DNA of 41,079 bases from an uncultured Mycoplasmataceae bacterium (GTDB lineage: Bacteria; Bacillota_I; Bacilli_A; Mycoplasmatales; Hepatoplasmataceae): assembly GCA_947330515.1 (NCBI GenBank), contig CAMZOE010000043.1, forward strand, positions 1-41,079, in the 5' to 3' direction. The position numbers and the translations under genes were made by a program. Positions within the stretch are counted from its first letter, which is position 1; each line of letters begins with the position of its first letter. Below the pieces are notes generated by a model, which had not been told where the DNA came from, made no database searches, and was given only the letters and a program-made list of their open reading frames with translations. Shown piece after piece: positions 9,687-18,921 of this stretch.

Positions 9687-10583
9687 TTAGTTTTTTGAAA
9701 AATATTTTATTGCTTCTTTAATATCATCATTGATTGCTTTTTTTAACGCTTCAATGTTTCCATACTTTCTTGGAAAACGAAGAAACTTAACTAACTCAAC
9801 TCTTACGTTTTTTCCATAAATATTTTTATTAAAATTTAAAATATAAGTTTCATAATGAATTACTCCATCATTAGATAAAGTATCATTACTGTAGATTGAG
9901 GTAACTGAAGGATATTTTTTCCCATCAAAGATTAAATAAGAAAAATAAATTCCATTACCTATTTGAATAATATTTTTTCTTTTTATATTTGCAGTTGGAA
10001 CTTTAAGTAATAATGTTCCAAAATTTTTTCCAGGAATAACTCTTCCACTATAAAAATAATTGAATCCTAAAAAACTATTTGCTTGATCGATTTCAGAACT
10101 CATTAAAAACGATTTAATAATTGAAGAAGAAACTGGAAAATTATCTTGTTTTACTTGTTTGATTTGTTCAACTTCAATTAAATTAGAAAAATATTCCAAG
10201 TCTCCTTCAAATTTATTAAATTTAAAATCACTACCAACAAAAACAGATTTAACACCATATTTATGTTTAATGATTTTAACAAATTCTTCCAAAGAAAGAC
10301 GATAATTTTCATTATCACCAATAAAAAATAATAAATTTTCTATTCCTAATTTTGTCGCAATTCTAATTCGATCTTCATTAGTAAAAATTGTTGGTTTTGA
10401 AAAAACATCTAAATCATAAAGCATAACTATCAAATCATGATTTTTAGCAAGAGCAGCTTTTTTTGCTTGATGAATCAATACTTGATGTCCAAGATGGAAG
10501 GTTTCAAATTTACCAATTACTAAAGTTGTTGGTTTTGAAAAAATAACCTCATCAAGATTATGATTAAAATCAATAATTTTCAT
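9687..10583 (-). CDS. ribF: Bifunctional riboflavin kinase / FMN adenylyltransferase
   Basis: RibF converts riboflavin to FMN and then FAD. The 298-residue product has both domains. The N-terminal nucleotidyltransferase carries GKFETFHLGHQVLI (usual form GxFDGxHxGH; here Glu-Thr-Phe replaces Asp-Gly-Val/Leu) near residues 24-37 and an SSS-I motif near 153. The C-terminal flavokinase domain carries GRVIPGKNFGTLLLKVPTANI near 181-201, including the conserved PTAN, and ends in a helix with FRxxxKF-like spacing (LRFPRKYGNIEALKKAI). It starts directly after the truB stop. With no riboflavin biosynthesis genes here, the cell probably imports riboflavin. Confidence 0.94.
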   Translation of the reverse strand: MKIIDFNHNLDEVIFSKPTTLVIGKFETFHLGHQVLIHQAKKAALAKNHDLIVMLYDLDVFSKPTIFTNEDRIRIATKLGIENLLFFIGDNENYRLSLEEFVKIIKHKYGVKSVFVGSDFKFNKFEGDLEYFSNLIEVEQIKQVKQDNFPVSSSIIKSFLMSSEIDQANSFLGFNYFYSGRVIPGKNFGTLLLKVPTANIKRKNIIQIGNGIYFSYLIFDGKKYPSVTSIYSNDTLSNDGVIHYETYILNFNKNIYGKNVRVELVKFLRFPRKYGNIEALKKAINDDIKEAIKYFSKN

Positions 10584-11444
10584 TTATCTAATTCTTTTTT
10601 GAATTTTATAAGTTTTATCGCGGTCTACTTTACGAACTAAAATTTCAATTGTTTTATCAAGATTAACAAAAATAAGTTCATCTTCTTCAAAACCATCATA
10701 ACCATCAAAATTAGTTCTTTTACCTTCAAGAACTAACTTAATTAAGTCATCTCTGATAGTAATCATTTTTATTTTTGTTAATTCCGTTACAGAATGGGTT
10801 TTTAGGGCTTCTAATGGTGTTGAAAGTGGTTGTGCAAGTTTAACATCAACATTACCAATTTTAGTGCGTCTAAGCGATGTAAGCATTCCCGGAACCTCAA
10901 GTTTTCTTCCGATATCTCTAGCAAGTGCTCTAATATATGTTCCCGAAGAAACAGTAACTTCAAAACTAAACTCATTTGGTGTAGAAGTTTCTTTTACTTT
11001 AAAATCAAAAATTAGTTTTTTAACTGTTTTTAATTCAAACTCCTCATTATTACGAGAAAGTTCATAAGCTTTTTTTCCATTTATTTTTTTTGCGGAATAA
11101 CGTGGTGGCATTTGCTTAATTTTTCCAACAAAGTGTTCATTAACTACTTTTTCTAGGTCTTGAAGTTGAATATTAACTCCTTCAACTTCTTCAGTTACTT
11201 TACCATCAATATCTAAAGTATCTGTAGTTTTTCCGAAGAACATAGTTCCTGTATAAGTTTTTTTAGATTCTAAAAATCGATCAAGATATTTAGTATCATT
11301 TTCTGTGGCGATAATTAAAAGGCCGGTAGCAAACGGATCTAAAGTTCCGGAATGACCTCCTTTTTTAACTCCGATTTTTTTTAATAATTCATCAACGGTA
11401 TCTCTAGACGTTGAATTAGCTTGTTTGTCAATTATATAAAACAT
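10584..11444 (-). CDS. truB: tRNA pseudouridine(55) synthase
   Basis: TruB makes pseudouridine 55 in the T-loop of tRNAs. The 286-residue product has the catalytic motif GGHSGTLDPFATGLL with Asp36, then KTYTGTMFFGKTTDTLD and the RALARDIG region, and it ends in a PUA-like C-terminus. The ATG at 11444 is chosen because of the AGGA site and the family N-terminus (FYIIDKQANSTSRDTV). An 11-codon longer reading would run into rbfA. It lies 7 bases after rbfA and abuts ribF. Confidence 0.95.
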   Translation of the reverse strand: MFYIIDKQANSTSRDTVDELLKKIGVKKGGHSGTLDPFATGLLIIATENDTKYLDRFLESKKTYTGTMFFGKTTDTLDIDGKVTEEVEGVNIQLQDLEKVVNEHFVGKIKQMPPRYSAKKINGKKAYELSRNNEEFELKTVKKLIFDFKVKETSTPNEFSFEVTVSSGTYIRALARDIGRKLEVPGMLTSLRRTKIGNVDVKLAQPLSTPLEALKTHSVTELTKIKMITIRDDLIKLVLEGKRTNFDGYDGFEEDELIFVNLDKTIEILVRKVDRDKTYKIQKRIR

Positions 11445-11451
11445 TTTTTTC

Positions 11452-11781
11452 CTATTTAATTTTTTTAAACATCTCATCTACTTCATTAAGATGTTTTAAC
11501 TTTAAATCATAAATAAAGACAATTTTTGGTGCTTTACGTACGGTTAAATTTTTTGATACTATTTGAGAGAAAAAAGAAGTAGCTTTTTTCAATTCATAAG
11601 CAAATGCTTCTTCTTCCTCTTCATTTAAAATACTATAATAAACATTGGCAATATCTCCACCGTTAATCATTTCTACACTAGTAACGGTAACTTCTTTTAG
11701 CATTGGATTATTTACTTCTTCAAGCAATGCTTGAGAAATAATAATTTGAATTTTTGATGCTAAATTTTCTTTTTTATTCAC
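11452..11781 (-). CDS. rbfA: Ribosome-binding factor A
   Basis: RbfA helps mature the 5-prime end of 16S rRNA in the 30S subunit. The 109-residue product has the family pattern: LASKIQIIISQALLEEVNNPMLKEVTVTSVEM, then DIANVYYSI, then RKAPKIVFIYD. The start is a GTG at 11781 with a good AGAGG site, overlapping the infB stop by 8 bases (GTGAATAA), so infB and rbfA are translationally coupled. The stop is TAG. A longer frame upstream is just infB read in another frame. Confidence 0.93.
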   Translation of the reverse strand: MNKKENLASKIQIIISQALLEEVNNPMLKEVTVTSVEMINGGDIANVYYSILNEEEEEAFAYELKKATSFFSQIVSKNLTVRKAPKIVFIYDLKLKHLNEVDEMFKKIK

Positions 11782-13612
11782 TTTTTTCGACCTCTTTATA
11801 AACTTTAATTGAAGCTCCTTCTTGGAAGTTAAAGTCCATATCTTCAAAGACAATTCCAAACTCTTTTCCAACTTTTACTTCTTTTACATTATTTTTTTCG
11901 ATTTTTAACGTTTTGACTTTACTTTTAAAAACTTCATTTTCACGAAAATCAAAAATTTTAACAATTCCATCTTTAGGAATTATTCCACCAGTAACACTAC
12001 CACCAAGAATAACACCAAATTTTGATGATTCAAAAATTTTAAGAATTTTAAATTCACCAATATATTCTTCAATATATTCAGTCTTTTTAAGTCCATCAAT
12101 AATACGATTTACTTCTTCAATTAATTCGTAAATAATATTGAAATTTTGAACTTTGTATGTCCCAGTATTAACATCATATTTTGAAGATAATTCAAAGGTA
12201 TATATTTTTGCTTGTGAAGCTTCCGCAAGAGAAATATCAGAATTAGAAACTTCTCCTACATCAGCTCTTATTACTTCAACTTTTCCATAAGGTTTATCAA
12301 TTTTAATTAATTCTTCTTTTAAAGCAGTTAAACTCCCAAATGATTTTGCTTTTAAAATCACTTTTAAAATTCTTTCACTATCATCATTACTAAAGATATC
12401 TTCAAGAGTAACTACTTTTGGTTTGCTTTGTTTAGTTTCATTCACTAGTTTAATAGCAGAAATAATTTTTTTAGTATCTTTTAAATCATTAATAACGCTA
12501 AATTTAGAACCTGAAGCAGGAGCAATTCCTAATCCAAAAAGTTCAACTGATTCAGAAGGAAAAGCAATTTTTATCTGTTCCATCGAAGCATTATACATCG
12601 CTTTAATTTTCACAATATTTTCATTAATAAAAAGATAATCTCCAGTTTTTAAAACCCCATCATTAACAATGATTGAAATCATACTTCCTTTTTTGATATC
12701 AACGTTTGATTCAAGAATAGTTCCATTAGCAATAATATCATAGGAAGCTTTAAGTTCAAGTAATTCACTTTGAAGAATAATCGTTTCAAGAAGAGTATCA
12801 ACACCATCACCTTTTAAAGCAGAAATTTCTACAAAAGGAACTTCACCACCTCATTCTTCTGGAATTAAACCATAATTAGAAACTTCATTCTTAATTCTTT
12901 CGACATCCGCATTATGTTTATCAATTTTATTAATTGCCACAATGATTGGCACTTTAGCTGCTTTAGCATGATCAATTGATTCTTTAGTTTGAGGCATAAT
13001 CGTATCATCCGCAGCAACAACAATAACAACAATGTCAGTTACTTTAGAACCATTAGCTCTCATGTTAGTAAATGCTTCATGGCCTGGAGTATCAATGAAA
13101 GTAATTTTTTCTCCATTTTGCTCAATTGTATATGCTCCAATTTTTTGAGTAATTCCACCAACTTCTGAAGCAATTATATTAGTTTTTTTGATGTAATCAA
13201 GTAAAGTTGTTTTTCCATGATCAACATGTCCCATAATTGTAATAATCGGTGGACGTTTTTGAAGTTTTTCTTGATGATAAAATATTGATTCTTTAACTAA
13301 TTTATCAATATTAGCAAGAACATTCATTTCTGTAATTGTTTTTACTGATTTAAAATCAAGTTTTTTAGAAAGAGCTAGTTCTGCAATATGGTCTACAGAA
13401 AGTATCTCCTCTTCAGTAGTTTCTTTTATATTAAAATTAAGTAGTTTACAAACTTCTTTAAAAGAAATTTCTAATACTTCCATTATTTCCTTAATTTCTA
13501 TATTCTTTCCAAAAAATAAAGTATCTTTTTCGATTCATATTTTTGGAGTTAAAAAATCACTTATTTTATAAGTTTGCAATGCTGTTTTACTTTTTGCTTG
13601 TTTTTTTGACAT
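11774..13612 (-). CDS. infB: Translation initiation factor IF-2
   Basis: IF-2 is the GTPase that brings fMet-tRNA to the 30S subunit and promotes subunit joining. The 612-residue product is the short form usual in mycoplasmas, with only about 120 residues before the G domain. G motifs: G1 GHVDHGKT at 128-135, G3 DTPGHEAF from 174, G4 NKID at 228-231. The beta-barrel, domain III and the fMet-tRNA-binding C-terminal domain follow. A UGA Trp falls after residue 254 (EEWGGEVPF), where the standard code would stop. It begins directly after the YlxR gene and overlaps rbfA at its end. Confidence 0.97.
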
Positions 13613-13909
13613 TTAATTCTCCTTTGTTAATAATTGTTTTTTAATTAATTCATAGTCTTCTTCAATGAACATATGATTAGATTTAAGTTTTTTTATCAAA
13701 ACCCCTTTGTTAAAAATAATTTCAAGGGTTTTATCATCCTTAAGAAAATAAATACTCCTACCGAAAAGAATTTGTTTTTCATCAAAAATCAATTGATTAG
13801 TAGCTTTTATGAATACAATACGATGTAATTCTTGACGATTATATTTTTTTCTTGTAAGGATATCAGTGCGAATAATTACTTTGACGTTAGAAAGTGTCTT
13901 CCTCTTCAA
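13613..13909 (-). CDS. ylxR: YlxR/RnpM-family RNA-binding protein (DUF448)
   Basis: This small basic protein belongs to the YlxR family, encoded between nusA and infB in most Firmicutes and mollicutes; in Bacillus it is reported to act on RNase P (RnpM). I see the motif IIRTDILTRKKYNRQELHRIV, matching the family R-C-V-x-T-x-x-x-x-x-K-x-x-L-x-R-I-V pattern but with Asp in place of the usual Cys, and GRSIYFL, equivalent to GRGAYLC. I start at the TTG at 13909, with AAGAAGG eight bases upstream, giving 98 residues and a 23-base overlap with nusA. An ATG at 13936 is possible but lies deeper in nusA. It abuts infB. Confidence 0.85.
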   Translation of the reverse strand: MKRKTLSNVKVIIRTDILTRKKYNRQELHRIVFIKATNQLIFDEKQILFGRSIYFLKDDKTLEIIFNKGVLIKKLKSNHMFIEEDYELIKKQLLTKEN

Positions 13910-15149
13910 TTTTATTACCTTCTTCAATAATTTCATCTAAAGATTTAATTTTTAAAGTAAAGCTTGAGTTATTATTTTGTCTTCTATTGCTTTTTCTATT
14001 TTCTCTTTCAGGAAACATTTGTCAATCATAATCATAATCATCTTTTTTGGAATTAGTAATGATATCAATTTTTCCTCCGATAATTCTTGCAACTAATTTA
14101 ACATTAATTCCTCGTTTACCAATTGCTTGTAAGAACTCAGAATCTTTTACAAGAACATAAACTTCTTTAGTTTCACTTTTATTATTTATATATACCCCTA
14201 ATAATTGTGCAGGATGGAATAAATTACGAATAAGTTTTGCTTCATCCTCGGCATATTCAACAACATCAATAATTTCACCATGAACTTCATTGATTACTGG
14301 TTTAATTTTTGAACCTTTAACTCCAACAATTGAACCAATTGGATCAAGATGTTTTTCTTTAGTTGAAACTACAATTTTTGTTTTAGTTCCGTACTCTCTT
14401 GATAAATATTCAATTTTTATTTTTCCTTGTTTAACAAGATCATTTTCTTCTTTAATTAGTTCTTCAATAAATGCTGGTCTAGTTCTTGATGCAACAATTT
14501 GAGAATCTTTAGCAGTTTTATTAATATCAAGAATTAATACTCTTAAATACTGTCCAGTTCTTACATCATCTTTTGGTAATAATTCATTACGTGAAAGATA
14601 AACTACCACTTCTTCTAATCTTAATAAAATAAAATTTTCTTCCACTTTAAAAACTTTAGCGGTTACAATTGTTCCTAATAAATTTTTATATTTATTAAAT
14701 ACTTTTTCTTTTGCTTTTTCTTTAGAACGTTGAATTAATAATTGTTGAATTTGTTGTCTTTTAGAATTACTTATTTTGGATAAATCAACAGTTTCGATAT
14801 ATTGATCACCGTCTTTTAATTCTTTATCCAAAACAATATCATGTTCAATTGAAAGTTCTCTAAACATTTTTTCAAACGCAATTTTACCATTATTAATTGT
14901 TCAAATACGTTTAATCTCAAAAATAAAATTATCGAAATCTACTTCTACCATTATTTCCGAATCTTCAACAAGTTCTTCTTCTTCTTTATATCTATCTCTA
15001 CTATCAAGAGCTACAAAATAATAATCTCTACTAAATGTTTTCTCAAAAACATCTTTAATATATTCTTGTAATTCTTCTTTTTTCAATTCTCTTTGTTCTA
15101 AAATAGTTTTTAATGCTTCTAAAAAATTTTTTTGTTCTTTTTTATTCAC
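13887..15149 (-). CDS. nusA: Transcription termination/antitermination factor NusA
   Basis: NusA binds RNA polymerase and nascent RNA, modulating pausing and termination. The 420-residue product has an N-terminal RNAP-binding domain (1-125), an S1 domain with GTIVTAKVFKVEENFILLRLE (about 142-162), and KH1 with HLDPIGSIVGVKGSKIKPVI. KH2 follows with DSEFLQAIGKRGINVKLVARIIGGKIDI. The last 45 residues are an acidic and Asn-rich tail with no extra C-terminal repeats. The start is a GTG at 15149 after AGGA. UGA Trp codons occur near residue 83 and after KH2. It is the first gene of the nusA-ylxR-infB-rbfA-truB-ribF-rpsO cluster; rimP, which often precedes nusA, is not here. Confidence 0.95.
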
Positions 15150-15214
15150 CCTTTTTATCCTACTTTCTCTATTTATTATATATATCTTTATTTAAATGAT
15201 TTAATTAATAAAAA

Positions 15215-15229
15215 GTGGGAAAACCCCAC
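15215..15229 (-). terminator. GC-rich hairpin in the nusA leader (possible attenuator)
   Basis: In an otherwise AT-rich gap, GTGGG (15215-15219) pairs with CCCAC (15225-15229). On the minus strand the hairpin is followed by TTTTT, so it has the form of an intrinsic terminator located between the likely nusA promoter (-10 at 15259-15264) and the nusA start. A NusA-controlled attenuator would make sense, but this is inference. Confidence 0.5.
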
Positions 15230-15258
15230 CGTTAATTATTCTACTGACATTTGAAATA

Positions 15259-15264
15259 ATTATA
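15259..15264 (-). promoter_or_regulatory. -10 box for the nusA operon
   Basis: On the minus strand TGTATAAT gives a perfect TATAAT with an upstream TG, about 110 bases before the nusA start. Transcription from it would include the GC-rich hairpin at 15215-15229. Confidence 0.5.
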
Positions 15265-15391
15265 CATTAATTAGTTTTTTAAATGTTCTAAGATAGTTAT
15301 CTTTTTTCAATATAGTTTTTTTTATAAAACTTTTTAAAAAAATAACAGAACTATTTTTATTAAAAAATTAACCTTTAATCTAATTTAAAAT

Positions 15392-15429
15392 AAAAAATCC
15401 AATTATCTTAATCAATAATTGGATTTTTT
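15392..15429. terminator. Terminator downstream of the P-type ATPase gene
   Basis: A perfect 15-bp stem (15392-15406 with 15415-15429, core ATCCAATTAT/ATAATTGGAT) flanked by A and T runs lies just after the stop of the minus-strand ATPase gene. Confidence 0.9.
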
Positions 15430-15432
15430 TTG

Positions 15433-17925
15433 TTAAGTTATATTTTGTTGTTTTTTAAAGTCTTTAACTTTTCTTCTTTGTTTACGATATTTTTCTTTGT
15501 ATAAAATAAGTCTTAAGGTAGAAGCATTAATTAAAGCAATAATATCTGAAAGCATCATAAAGATTGCTGCTAACATAGGATTAATAATTCCAGAAACAGC
15601 AATAGGAATAGCAATTGCATTGTATGTAATAGAAATTCCAAAACCACGATAAATATTAAATAATAATTTATTAGAAATGTATAAAACATCAACAATTTTA
15701 TTTAAATCATTATCAATAATAGTAACATCACTTAATTGAATTGCAACTTCACTCCCAGAATTCATTGAAATAGATAAATCCGATTGTTTCATCGCAAGAG
15801 TATCATTGTTACCATCACCAACAAATAATACTGTTTTATCTCCTTCTTGAAGTTTTTTAACAATTTCACTTTTTTCATGAGGCAATTGTTCAGCAAAAAC
15901 ATTTTCTTCTTTTATTCCCACTTGATTAGCAATGTAATTTGCTGTTAATTGATTATCACCAGTAATCATGTAAACTTCAATTCCTTTTGCTTTTAAATCA
16001 CTTATAGCTTCAAATGTAGTTTCTTTGATTGAATCACCTAAAGCAAGGAATCCAATAACAGTTGTGTCATCAAAGAAAAAGATAACAATGTTTCCCTTGT
16101 TTTGTTCTTCGATTATTTCTTGAGAAACAGTGAAGTCTTCACCATGTATTTTAGCAACGAATTTTTGTGATCCTAAAAAATATTGTTTATTTTCAAAGTT
16201 AATTTTAATTCCAAATGATTGTTCTTCTTCAAAAGTAAAATCAAGAATTTTATCATTATTTTTATCTTCAAATTGAAGTTGTTCAACAATTGCTTTAGCA
16301 ATAGGATGAACGAAATTACTTTCTACTTGTTTTATTAAAGACAAGTATTCTTTAGGAATAGTGTTTTTAACAAGTTTTATTTCACCAGAAGTAATTGTTC
16401 CTGTTTTATCAAAAACAATTTTATCTGCTTTTTTAAAATTCTCAAAAACATCTTTTGAATTATAAAAAATTCCTAAATTACTAGCAACTGATGTTCCAAC
16501 TAAAATAGAAGTAGGAGTTGTAAGCCCCAGAGAACAAGGACAAGCAATTACCATGATTGTTATCATAACTTTAATTGCGTTCATTCATGGTTGGTCTCCT
16601 TCACCAAAAAATCCTCACCCAAGTAAAGCTATAATGGAAATAAAGAAAACTGAAGGAATTAAAATACTTGCTACCTTATCAGCAATATTTTGAGTTTTAG
16701 CTTTAAAGTTTTTAGTATTTTTTATTCCTTCTAAAATTTTAGAAACAACAGAATTACTTACTTCTTCAGTAACTTTTATTTTTAGTTCTCCCGTTGTAGA
16801 AACAGTTCCACCAATAACATTGTCACCAATTGTTTTTGGAAAATTATCTACTTCTCCTGTAAAAGAAGACTCTAATATTATTGAAGTACCTTCAATGATA
16901 ATACCATCTGTAGGAACTTTATCTCCTTTTTTAACAAAAACAATGTCATCTTTTATTAACTCACTTGAATCAACTTCAATCTTTTTATTATTTTTGTCTA
17001 TTTTAATTGCACTATCAGGAAGAATATTTTTAAAAACATCAATTTCTGTTAATGCTCTTTTTTTAATTGCAACTTCAATAAAACGTCCAGTGAAAATAAT
17101 AACCAATATTTCAGAGGCAGCATCAAAGAATAAAACATCCGGCATATCTTTATTAACAACCCCAATAATTAAAAATATTACGGAAAAAACATAAGCGAAT
17201 GTAGTGGAAATAGTAACCAAGACATCTACTGAAAGCCGTTTTTCTTTAGCATCATTTATTGTTTCTTTTCAAAAAATCATTCCTAATAAAGCAAAAATAA
17301 TTGTAGTTATTGAAAATTGAAAATATGGATTTCCAAAAAAATCAATAACTGGATTATTAACTCCAAAATTACCAAGCATTGCTAATAATAATGGTATTAA
17401 TAAAATTCAAGAAACAATTAATTTTATTTTATCTTTTTTGAATTTTTTAGGATCATCTAAAGAACTTCCATGTTCATGTTCTGAATGTTCATGTTCTGAA
17501 TGTTTATGTTCTAAATGATTAACTTTACTTTCTTGTTCATGATCTGAATGTTCACGTTCTAAATAATCATTTTTACTTTCTTTTTTGTTCTCCAAAAGAG
17601 AATTATTTATTTTTTTAGTTTTTTCTTTGTTATTATCCAATTTTTTTTCAATAATTAAACTAGAATTTTCTGTTGTATTACTAGATTTTCTTGGAATTTC
17701 TTCATCTTCGTTGTTTTTATCTTTAGAAGTTTCAAAATTAGTAATATTTATATCACTATCATTATTTGTTGTTGTAGAAGTTATATTTACTTTTCCATCA
17801 TCACTATTCTCTTGTTGTTTCTTTAAATGAGAATTTTTTGAGGAATTAGTGTGTTGATTTAAATTTAAACCAACATCAATGTTTTCACATTTTTTACAAT
17901 AAAAAGTTTTATTTTTATTTTCCAT
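15433..17925 (-). CDS. copA: P1B-type copper-translocating ATPase with Cys/His-rich N-terminus
   Basis: This membrane pump is predicted to export Cu(I) or Ag(I) using ATP. The 830 residues read in one frame with UGA as Trp. The transport-site motif CPC is at 462-464, the phosphorylated Asp is D506 in DKTGT, NFVHPIAKA carries the P1B-specific His-Pro, and MITGD and GDGNND follow. Near the C-terminus, MMLSDIIALINASTLRL resembles the copper-type last transmembrane signature. No ferredoxin-like heavy-metal domain is seen. Instead residues 1-170 hold a CKKC pair (about 10-13), a long polar stretch and a His/Glu-rich run with repeated HSEHEH, probably metal-binding. The ATG at 17925 is set by AAGGAG upstream. 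Zn or other metals cannot be excluded. Confidence 0.92.
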
Positions 17926-17944
17926 GTTGTACTCCTTCAAAAAT

Positions 17945-17950
17945 ATTATA
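17945..17950 (-). promoter_or_regulatory. -10 box for the P-type ATPase gene
   Basis: A perfect TATAAT on the minus strand lies about 20 bases before the ATG at 17925. The expected transcription start falls at the 5-prime edge of the AAGGAG ribosome site, so the leader would be only about 13 bases. The preceding terminator is at 17964-17984. Confidence 0.6.
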
Positions 17951-17956
17951 ACCTAA

Positions 17957-17984
17957 CAAAAAAGAACACTTTTTTAAAGTGCTC
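17957..17984 (-). terminator. Terminator between the RHH-like gene and the P-type ATPase
   Basis: Stem GAGCACTT/AAGTGTTC (17977-17984 with 17964-17971) followed on the minus strand by six T residues. It separates the RHH-like gene from the ATPase gene, so the two are probably transcribed independently. Confidence 0.85.
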
Positions 17985-18003
17985 CTTTGTTCAAATTTAA
18001 TTT

Positions 18004-18252
18004 TTAGGATAGATCAATATCATAAACTAAATTTATCAAATTTTCAATGAATGTAGATTTTGAAATGTTATGTTTTTTTGTTAATTCAAAAAGTTTTTCA
18101 ATAGAATTTTGAGAAATGTAAAAAGTAATATTTTTTTTTATATCTTTTGTATCATTAATAAATAAACTATCTAAAAAAAATTTTATTTCAGAAACTTTTT
18201 CATCTTTTTTGTTTTCGTTTACTTCTTGATCATTCTTTTTTTGTTTTATCAT
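18004..18252 (-). CDS. Small ribbon-helix-helix-like protein
   Basis: I do not recognise a named family. The 82 residues split into a charged Lys/Glu/Asp-rich first half and a C-terminal half (about 40-75) that reads as beta-helix-helix: ITFYISQNSIEKLFELTKKH, then NISKSTFIENLINLV. That pattern matches CopG/Arc/MetJ ribbon-helix-helix DNA-binding folds, as in small regulators and plasmid partition or mobilization proteins. The ATG at 18252 has a GGAG site. It ends in the terminator at 17957-17984. An imperfect palindrome at 18297-18330 just upstream would be a natural operator. Whether it controls itself, the ATPase or a lost mobile element cannot be told. Confidence 0.65.
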   Translation of the reverse strand: MIKQKKNDQEVNENKKDEKVSEIKFFLDSLFINDTKDIKKNITFYISQNSIEKLFELTKKHNISKSTFIENLINLVYDIDLS

Positions 18253-18296
18253 ATAAAAACTCCAAAAAAATAATGTTTAATTTTGTCAAGTTTTTC

Positions 18297-18330
18297 TAAA
18301 TTTTACTAATGAGTTTATTACTAAAATTTA
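18297..18330. repeat. Imperfect palindrome upstream of the RHH-like gene
   Basis: A 14-base arm (18297-18310) and its near-complement (18317-18330) differ at one position and are separated by six bases. The position 45 bases upstream of an RHH-like gene fits an operator for that protein. Confidence 0.5.
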
Positions 18331-18389
18331 CTACTTCATTGACAATATTATTATATATATAAAAATTAAAAATTTAATTTAAAATAAAA

Positions 18390-18421
18390 GTGCATAAATT
18401 CTTTTTATAAAATTCATGCAC
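18390..18421. repeat. Inverted repeat (GTGCATAAATT / AAATTCATGCAC)
   Basis: The arms at 18390-18400 and 18410-18421 form an interrupted stem with an AT-rich loop and no U-run. Function unknown. Confidence 0.45.
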
Positions 18422-18550
18422 CAACTCATTGATGGATAAAATGAAAAATCAAGTAAATATATCCATCATTATTATTATATTAAATTTGAATTATTTTATA
18501 TTCAATTTTTTAAATATTAAAACATTTAATAATTTAAAAAAATTAATTAA

Positions 18551-18582
18551 AATAAGAGGCACCGAATTCGATGCCTCTTATT
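18551..18582. terminator. Strong terminator-like hairpin
   Basis: A perfect 11-bp stem AATAAGAGGCA/TGCCTCTTATT (18551-18561 with 18572-18582) has a loop that itself holds the palindrome CGAATTCG. It is GC-rich compared with its surroundings. No gene ends close to it on either strand, so it may end a transcript from a lost gene or an untranslated RNA. Confidence 0.7.
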
Positions 18583-18718
18583 ATTTATTATGATGAAACA
18601 AAATTATATTAAATTGTTAATTTAATAGTTTTTTTATTAATGTAAAAATTAAAGGTCTGGGACTTTATTAATAAGAATTATTTGATTATTTGCAATGTTT
18701 TTTAGAGTGATTATTTGT

Positions 18719-18748
18719 GCTCAGACTACTCTAGTCTACTGTCTGAGC
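18719..18748. repeat. Nested, mutually exclusive stem-loops
   Basis: GCTCAGAC (18719-18726) pairs with GTCTGAGC (18741-18748). Inside this, AGACTA (18723-18728) can instead pair with TAGTCT (18732-18737). The two pairings share bases and cannot form together. Confidence 0.55.
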
Positions 18749-18921
18749 CATAAAACTGAACACAAAATACAAAATCTAACTGCAAATAAAACAACACATA
18801 CTACATTTATTTACAAATAAATTATACCAAAAAAAATAAATATTATCAACAATTATTTTAAAAAAATTAATTTATTTGTAATAGATAAATAATGATAAAG
18901 ATTTTTTTCTACTTTATAAAA

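Larger units (their letters stand above)
18253..18921. other. Non-coding region with several stem-loops
   Basis: No gene is supported in these 670 bases. The region holds four inverted repeats: an imperfect palindrome at 18297-18330, a stem-loop at 18390-18421 (GTGCAT...ATGCAC), a strong terminator-like hairpin at 18551-18582, and nested stems at 18719-18748. A shorter pair (TGATGGATA and TATCCATCA) brackets about 18430-18468. The flanks are nearly pure A and T. The region abuts an IS3-type relic, so parts may be insertion-sequence ends. Confidence 0.5.

Noticed and set aside
10830-11067. Plus-strand frames opposite truB.
   Set aside because: They overlap a well-conserved minus-strand enzyme and have no ribosome site or recognisable product.
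11774-12638. Plus-strand frames opposite infB and the long upstream version of rbfA.
   Set aside because: These are other-frame readings of infB; the GTG at 11781 with its ribosome site is a better rbfA start.
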